From positions 62,001-126,000 of the forward strand of contig NZ_AFHG01000059.1 in the NCBI RefSeq assembly GCF_000214035.2: a DNA stretch of 64,000 nucleotides, in the 5' to 3' direction. The stretch comes from Methyloversatilis universalis FAM5 (GTDB lineage Bacteria > Pseudomonadota > Gammaproteobacteria > Burkholderiales > Rhodocyclaceae). The notes beneath the pieces are model-generated. The model was not told the origin of the DNA, ran no database searches, and was given only the letters and a program-made list of their open reading frames with translations. The first letter of the stretch is position 1. Each line of letters starts with the position of its first letter. Of this stretch, positions 60,447 to 64,000 are shown piece after piece. The translations under genes and the position numbers were made by a program.

Positions 60447-61628
60447 ATGTACGGGCTGATCGTGATCGGGCTGCTGTGGGCAGCCTTTGTTTTTCTGCTG
60501 AGGCGAGATATGGCGGTTGCCTGGGCGGAACCCTGCCTGCGCGCACCCGTGCTCGTTTTTGAGGGGGATGACTGGGGTTTCGGCCCGTCTGCACAGGCCG
60601 ATGCCCTGCGCGACATCGCCGGTGTGCTGCGCCGTTACGCGGACGTCGAGGGCCGGCCTCCGGTGATGACGCTGGGCGTGGTGCTGTCCGGCCCGGATCC
60701 GGCACGGCCGGATGAGCCGGAGGCCGGCATCCTGCTTGACGACGCAGCGATGCGCCCGGTCCTGGACAGCATCAGCGAAGGTGTTCGCGACCGCGTGTTC
60801 TCGCTTCAGCTGCATGGCATGCAGCATTACCACCCGGCAGTGCTCGATCTTGCCTGCCGCGCCGATCCGGCGCTGGCGGCCTGGCGCCGGCAGCCCCTGG
60901 CCGCGACCGAAGATCTGCCGTCGCCGCTGCAGTCGCGCTGGACCGACGCCTCGGTGCTGCCGTCGCGTCCGCTCGCGCCGGCGGACATCCGTCTGCGGGC
61001 GACCGCGGAAGTGAATGAATTCGCCCGGGTGTTCGGCCGGCCACCGGCGGTGGCCGTACCCCCCACCTTTGTCTGGAACGACACTGTGGAAGCGGCCTGG
61101 GCGGCGGCCGGCGTGCGGGTGATCGTGACGCCCGGCGAACGTTACGAGGCACGCGGGCGTGACGGGCTGCCGGTGGACAGCGGCCACCTTTATCGCAACG
61201 GTCAGCGCTGCGCTTCGGGGCTGATGGCGGTGGTGCGCAATGACTATTACGAGCCGGTGCGTGGTCATCGCGCACCCCACGGACTCGAGGCGCTGGCGCG
61301 AAAATGGCGGCAGCGCCGTCCGCTGCTGCTGGAAACCCACCGATCCAATTTCGTCGGGCGGCACGCGCGTCATCAGGACAGCCTGCAGGCGCTGGACGAA
61401 CTGCTGGCGAGGGCCACGCGGGATTTTCCGGATATCCGCTTCCTGTCGGTGGAGACGCTGGCCGCGGCCTACGCCGAGGGCGGCGGGCTGATCGACCGCA
61501 GGCTGACCGTCCGGCTGCAGGCGCTGATCGCCCGGGTGCTGTTGCCCGGCCGCCGGCGCAAGGTGGCGCTGCTGCTGTGCGGACTGAGCGCGCTCGCGCT
61601 GCTCGGTGCCGTCCTGCCCCGGTTTTAA
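60447..61628 (+). CDS. Deacetylase-like membrane protein (DDWG type)
   Basis: 393 residues from ATG 60447; GGAGG at 60433 is 9 bp before it, whereas ATG 60438 would touch the site. An N-terminal helix (GLIVIGLLWAAFVFLL) and a C-terminal helix (VALLLCGLSALALLGAVL) bracket a domain with EGDDWGFG at 40-46, LQLHGMQHYH, VPPTFVWND and ETHRSNFVGRH. The spaced Asp, His and His motifs recall a divergent polysaccharide deacetylase (NodB superfamily). It faces away from the VanZ-heparinase operon. Precise activity not known. Confidence 0.7.
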   Translation: MYGLIVIGLLWAAFVFLLRRDMAVAWAEPCLRAPVLVFEGDDWGFGPSAQADALRDIAGVLRRYADVEGRPPVMTLGVVLSGPDPARPDEPEAGILLDDAAMRPVLDSISEGVRDRVFSLQLHGMQHYHPAVLDLACRADPALAAWRRQPLAATEDLPSPLQSRWTDASVLPSRPLAPADIRLRATAEVNEFARVFGRPPAVAVPPTFVWNDTVEAAWAAAGVRVIVTPGERYEARGRDGLPVDSGHLYRNGQRCASGLMAVVRNDYYEPVRGHRAPHGLEALARKWRQRRPLLLETHRSNFVGRHARHQDSLQALDELLARATRDFPDIRFLSVETLAAAYAEGGGLIDRRLTVRLQALIARVLLPGRRRKVALLLCGLSALALLGAVLPRF

Positions 61629-61851
61629 TGTGGAAATTTGTGTCTCCGGAGGGGCGGACCCCCGCTGAAACGGCGTCGCAACGTGCGTTAGTTATCACTG
61701 ACCGCACGGGCGGCGCCTTCATGTGACCGGATTCACGCGCTCCTGCGGACGCTCCCCCTATCTTTCGCCCTCAACAAACCGGCCGACTGCGCCGGAAAGA
61801 ATATCTGCCGGCGACCGGCTTTGCTGCCGCAGGCGCCAGAAGGGGTTGATT

Positions 61852-63240
61852 GTGGTCAGACTTTTCAGTCACTACGTACCGTCCGTCACGCTCATGAGAT
61901 TGATTGCCGAAGCGATCGTGCTGCTGATCGCGGGTTTCGGCGCGGCCTGGATCAGCGCGCCGGCCAGCCTGGATACGCTGTTGCCCGCCCTGTTGCCCGC
62001 CAGTCTCTTCGCGGTGCTGATGACCTTGCTGATGAGTGCGCTTGGCCTGTACCAGCGGGAACAGCCGCGCAACCTGTCCGAACTGGTCGGTCGAGTGCTG
62101 TTCGCCTTCCTGCTCGGTCTGCCGGTGGCCTACATGGTGTTCCGGCTGATGCCCCAGGGCAGCATCGCGATGCCCGCTCTCGACATTTCGCTGTGCATGG
62201 GTTTCGGCGGCATCCTGCTGCTGCGTGCCGCGTCCTTCCTGCAGGCCGACGGTGCCGGCATGTTCACGCGTCGCATCCTGGTGGTCGGCACCGGATCGGA
62301 AGCGGCGTCGGTGTGGGCGGCGGTGTCCACCTCGGCCAGCAGTACCCATACCATCGTCGGGTTCGTGCCGGTCGGCGCCGAGGATACGGTCGAGGTGCCC
62401 TCGACCATGGTGATGCCGGAAGGCAGCTGTGTCATGCAGCTGGCCCGTGACCACCGCGCCAACGAAATCGTGGTGGCGGTGCGCGAACGCCGCGGCGGCG
62501 TGCTGCCGCTGCGCGAACTGCTGGACTGCAAGCTGGCCGGCGTGACGGTGAACGACCTGTCCAGCTTCTTCGAACGGATGCGCGGTCAGGTCCGGCTGGA
62601 CACCCTGCGTGCCAGCTGGCTGATCTACGGCGACGGCTTCCGCCAGGGTTTCGCGCGGGCCGCGGTCAAGCGCGTGTTCGACATCGTCGCCTCCAGCGTG
62701 CTGCTGGTGCTGACCGCACCCGTCATGCTGCTGGCTGCGCTGGCCATCGCGATCGAAAGCGGCTTCCCGGTGATCTACCGGCAGGAGCGGGTCGGGCAGG
62801 GCGGCCGTACCTTCAAGGTGCTCAAATTCCGCAGCATGCGCCTGGACGCCGAAGCCGATGGCAAGCCGCGCTGGGCCGGCAGCAACGACGACCGCATCAC
62901 CCGCGTCGGCCACTTCATCCGCAAGACCCGCATCGACGAACTGCCGCAGATCTTCAACGTGCTCCACGGCGACATGAGTTTCGTCGGCCCGCGCCCGGAA
63001 CGGCCCTTCTTTGTCGATCAGCTGACCGACCAGATTCCGTTCTATGCCGCCCGCCACAGCGTCAAGCCGGGCATTACCGGCTGGGCTCAGGTGCGCTACA
63101 GCTACGGCGCCTCGGTGGATGACGCGGTGCAGAAGCTGCAGTACGACCTGTACTACGTGAAGAACCACACGCTCTTCCTCGACATCCTGGTGCTGCTGCA
63201 GACGGTCCGTGTCGTGCTGACCGGCGACGGCGCACGCTGA
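61852..63240 (+). CDS. XrtA-system polyprenyl-phosphate sugar transferase
   Basis: 462 residues from GTG 61852, chosen because homologues begin MxRLFxHY and AAGGGG lies 7 bp before it. Four membrane helices, a Rossmann-like domain (ILVVGTGSEAASVWAAV), another helix, then the catalytic bacterial sugar-transferase domain: RVFDIVASSVLLVLTAPVML, YRQERVGQGGRTFKVLKFRS, TRIDELPQIFNVLHGDMSFVGPRPER and KPGITGWAQVRY. Family TIGR03013; adds the first sugar-phosphate to undecaprenyl phosphate. The 223 bp before it contain no gene. Confidence 0.95.
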   Translation: MVRLFSHYVPSVTLMRLIAEAIVLLIAGFGAAWISAPASLDTLLPALLPASLFAVLMTLLMSALGLYQREQPRNLSELVGRVLFAFLLGLPVAYMVFRLMPQGSIAMPALDISLCMGFGGILLLRAASFLQADGAGMFTRRILVVGTGSEAASVWAAVSTSASSTHTIVGFVPVGAEDTVEVPSTMVMPEGSCVMQLARDHRANEIVVAVRERRGGVLPLRELLDCKLAGVTVNDLSSFFERMRGQVRLDTLRASWLIYGDGFRQGFARAAVKRVFDIVASSVLLVLTAPVMLLAALAIAIESGFPVIYRQERVGQGGRTFKVLKFRSMRLDAEADGKPRWAGSNDDRITRVGHFIRKTRIDELPQIFNVLHGDMSFVGPRPERPFFVDQLTDQIPFYAARHSVKPGITGWAQVRYSYGASVDDAVQKLQYDLYYVKNHTLFLDILVLLQTVRVVLTGDGAR

Positions 63241-63269
63241 GCCGGTTCCCGGCGGGACGACGGCTGCGC

Positions 63270-63287
63270 GCCCGCGTCCCCGCGGGC
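63270..63287. repeat. GC stem-loop before prsK
   Basis: GCCCGCG, loop TCCC, CGCGGGC, a 7-bp stem 30 bp after the sugar transferase and 33 bp before prsK. No T-run, so it may be an attenuator or a weak terminator. Confidence 0.4.
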
Positions 63288-63319
63288 ACAATGCGGTTCT
63301 GCCCACAGGACCTTGCCGC

Positions 63320-64000
63320 ATGTCGATGGATTCACTTCCGGCCGCTTTTGCGCTGTATGCCTATATGGTGGCAGCGCTCGGCTTCCTGGCGCTGTCGCTT
63401 CAACTGCTGCTCGGTCCCGGCAACGCGCCGCGGGCGCGGCTGCTCGGCGGCTGCATGGCGGTCGGCGCATTCTGGTGCGCGGCGCTGGCAGCCTTCGTCA
63501 AGCTGCCCAGCGCGGTGTTCTGGACGCTGGCCCATGTCGCTGACGCTGCGCACTATCTGATTTTCCTCGGTTTTCTCGCCGCCTGCGTGGTCGACCCGGA
63601 CGGCCACCGGCCGCTGCGCCACCTGCTGACCGGGCGGTCATGGCTCATGCGCCTGGTGCTGCTGGCGGTGCTGCCCTGTGCGCTGCTGTATGCCGGCGCC
63701 GCCGTCGTGCTGCCGCGGGATCAGGCGGTGCTGCCGGCCATGATGGGCGGCGGGCTTGCGCTCAGCCTGCTCGGCGCGGTCATGACCGAACAGTTCTATC
63801 GCAACACGCCGCAGCAGTGGCGCTGGGGCATCAAGCCGATGACGCTGGGCCTCGCGTTCACGCTGGTGTTCGATCTGTACTACTTCGCCGAAGCGCTGAT
63901 GTTCCGCGAGATCGACGCGACGGTCTGGGCGGTGCGCGGCGTGGTGCATGCGCTGGCGCTGCCGCTGTTCGCCGCCTCGTCGGCCCGTGTGCGGGAATGG
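63320..64000 (+). CDS. prsK: XrtA/PEP-CTERM sensor histidine kinase PrsK, N-terminal part
   Basis: Runs off the window; 227 codons are visible with no stop. Begins MSMDSLPAAFALYAYMVAAL and shows seven or so hydrophobic segments, with the family stretch EQFYRNTPQQWRWGIKPM, then FDLYYFAEALMFREIDATVW and VRGVVHALALPLFAASSARV, as in the membrane sensor region of PrsK (TIGR02916). The GAF and kinase domains lie beyond 64000. With the response regulator PrsR it is expected to switch on sigma-54 promoters of PEP-CTERM genes, such as that at 13949. Confidence 0.9.
   Translation, partial: MSMDSLPAAFALYAYMVAALGFLALSLQLLLGPGNAPRARLLGGCMAVGAFWCAALAAFVKLPSAVFWTLAHVADAAHYLIFLGFLAACVVDPDGHRPLRHLLTGRSWLMRLVLLAVLPCALLYAGAAVVLPRDQAVLPAMMGGGLALSLLGAVMTEQFYRNTPQQWRWGIKPMTLGLAFTLVFDLYYFAEALMFREIDATVWAVRGVVHALALPLFAASSARVREW

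Noticed and set aside
1-64000. CRISPR arrays, rRNA genes or insertion sequences
   Set aside because: No regularly spaced repeats, rRNA-like stretches or transposase genes were seen; the only recombinase is the tyrosine integrase.

Overview
The window is high-GC DNA whose gene content points to a betaproteobacterium, probably of the Rhodocyclales (Methyloversatilis, Thauera or Azoarcus type). That placement is an inference from the complete XrtA/PEP-CTERM exopolysaccharide locus and from base composition; no rRNA or other marker is present. It has two parts: the right end of an integrated mobile element (1-6384), and a very large exopolysaccharide and exosortase locus (6554 to the end).

Mobile element (1-6384). 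It opens inside a Zot-type filamentous-phage assembly protein, followed by a TraX-like membrane acetyltransferase. Next comes an AT-richer toxin/antitoxin-like operon with a third small gene. A leftward ParB operon with two small unknown genes follows, then a hairpin-rich gene-free stretch of about 545 bp, a small unknown gene and a tyrosine recombinase. The recombinase abuts a 48-bp copy of the 3' part of a tRNA-Phe gene, which reads as an attachment site. The other end of the element, with the intact tRNA, lies before position 1.

Lipid/export region (6554-18599). Leftward genes encode a PEP-CTERM-associated N-acyl amino acid synthase-like enzyme and a LolA-like periplasmic protein. Rightward genes encode a LolD-like ATPase, an outer-membrane beta-barrel, a rhamnose-epimerase-like enzyme and a GT1-type glycosyltransferase. 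Then come a leftward PEP-CTERM cargo protein with a likely sigma-54 promoter and a leftward ThiF/nitroreductase pair. Two rightward LolC/E-like permeases complete the set. Together these look like a pathway that makes, decorates and exports a lipid or glycolipid.

Core XrtA locus (18684-39688, all rightward, mostly overlapping genes). It holds the export lipoprotein, chain-length regulator, tyrosine autokinase, outer-membrane barrel, ATPase, WecB, deacetylase, FemAB-like protein, the three XrtA-associated glycosyltransferases, exosortase A, amidotransferase, acyltransferase, a further glycosyltransferase, a PaaK-like ligase and the O-antigen-ligase-like protein.

Second polysaccharide operon (53697 down to 39729, leftward, 12 genes). 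It encodes a flippase, deacetylase, five GT2 and two GT4 glycosyltransferases, a sulfotransferase and two asparagine-synthetase-like proteins with altered glutaminase ends.

Tailoring and control (53832-64000). A small TPR protein is followed by a leftward operon of a VanZ-heparinase fusion, an SGNH-like protein and an MBOAT O-acetyltransferase. Rightward genes follow: a deacetylase-like membrane protein, the polyprenyl-phosphate sugar transferase that would start the repeat unit, and the first 227 codons of the PrsK sensor kinase. PrsK with its partner PrsR is known to act with sigma-54 on PEP-CTERM genes, which fits the promoter seen before the cargo gene.
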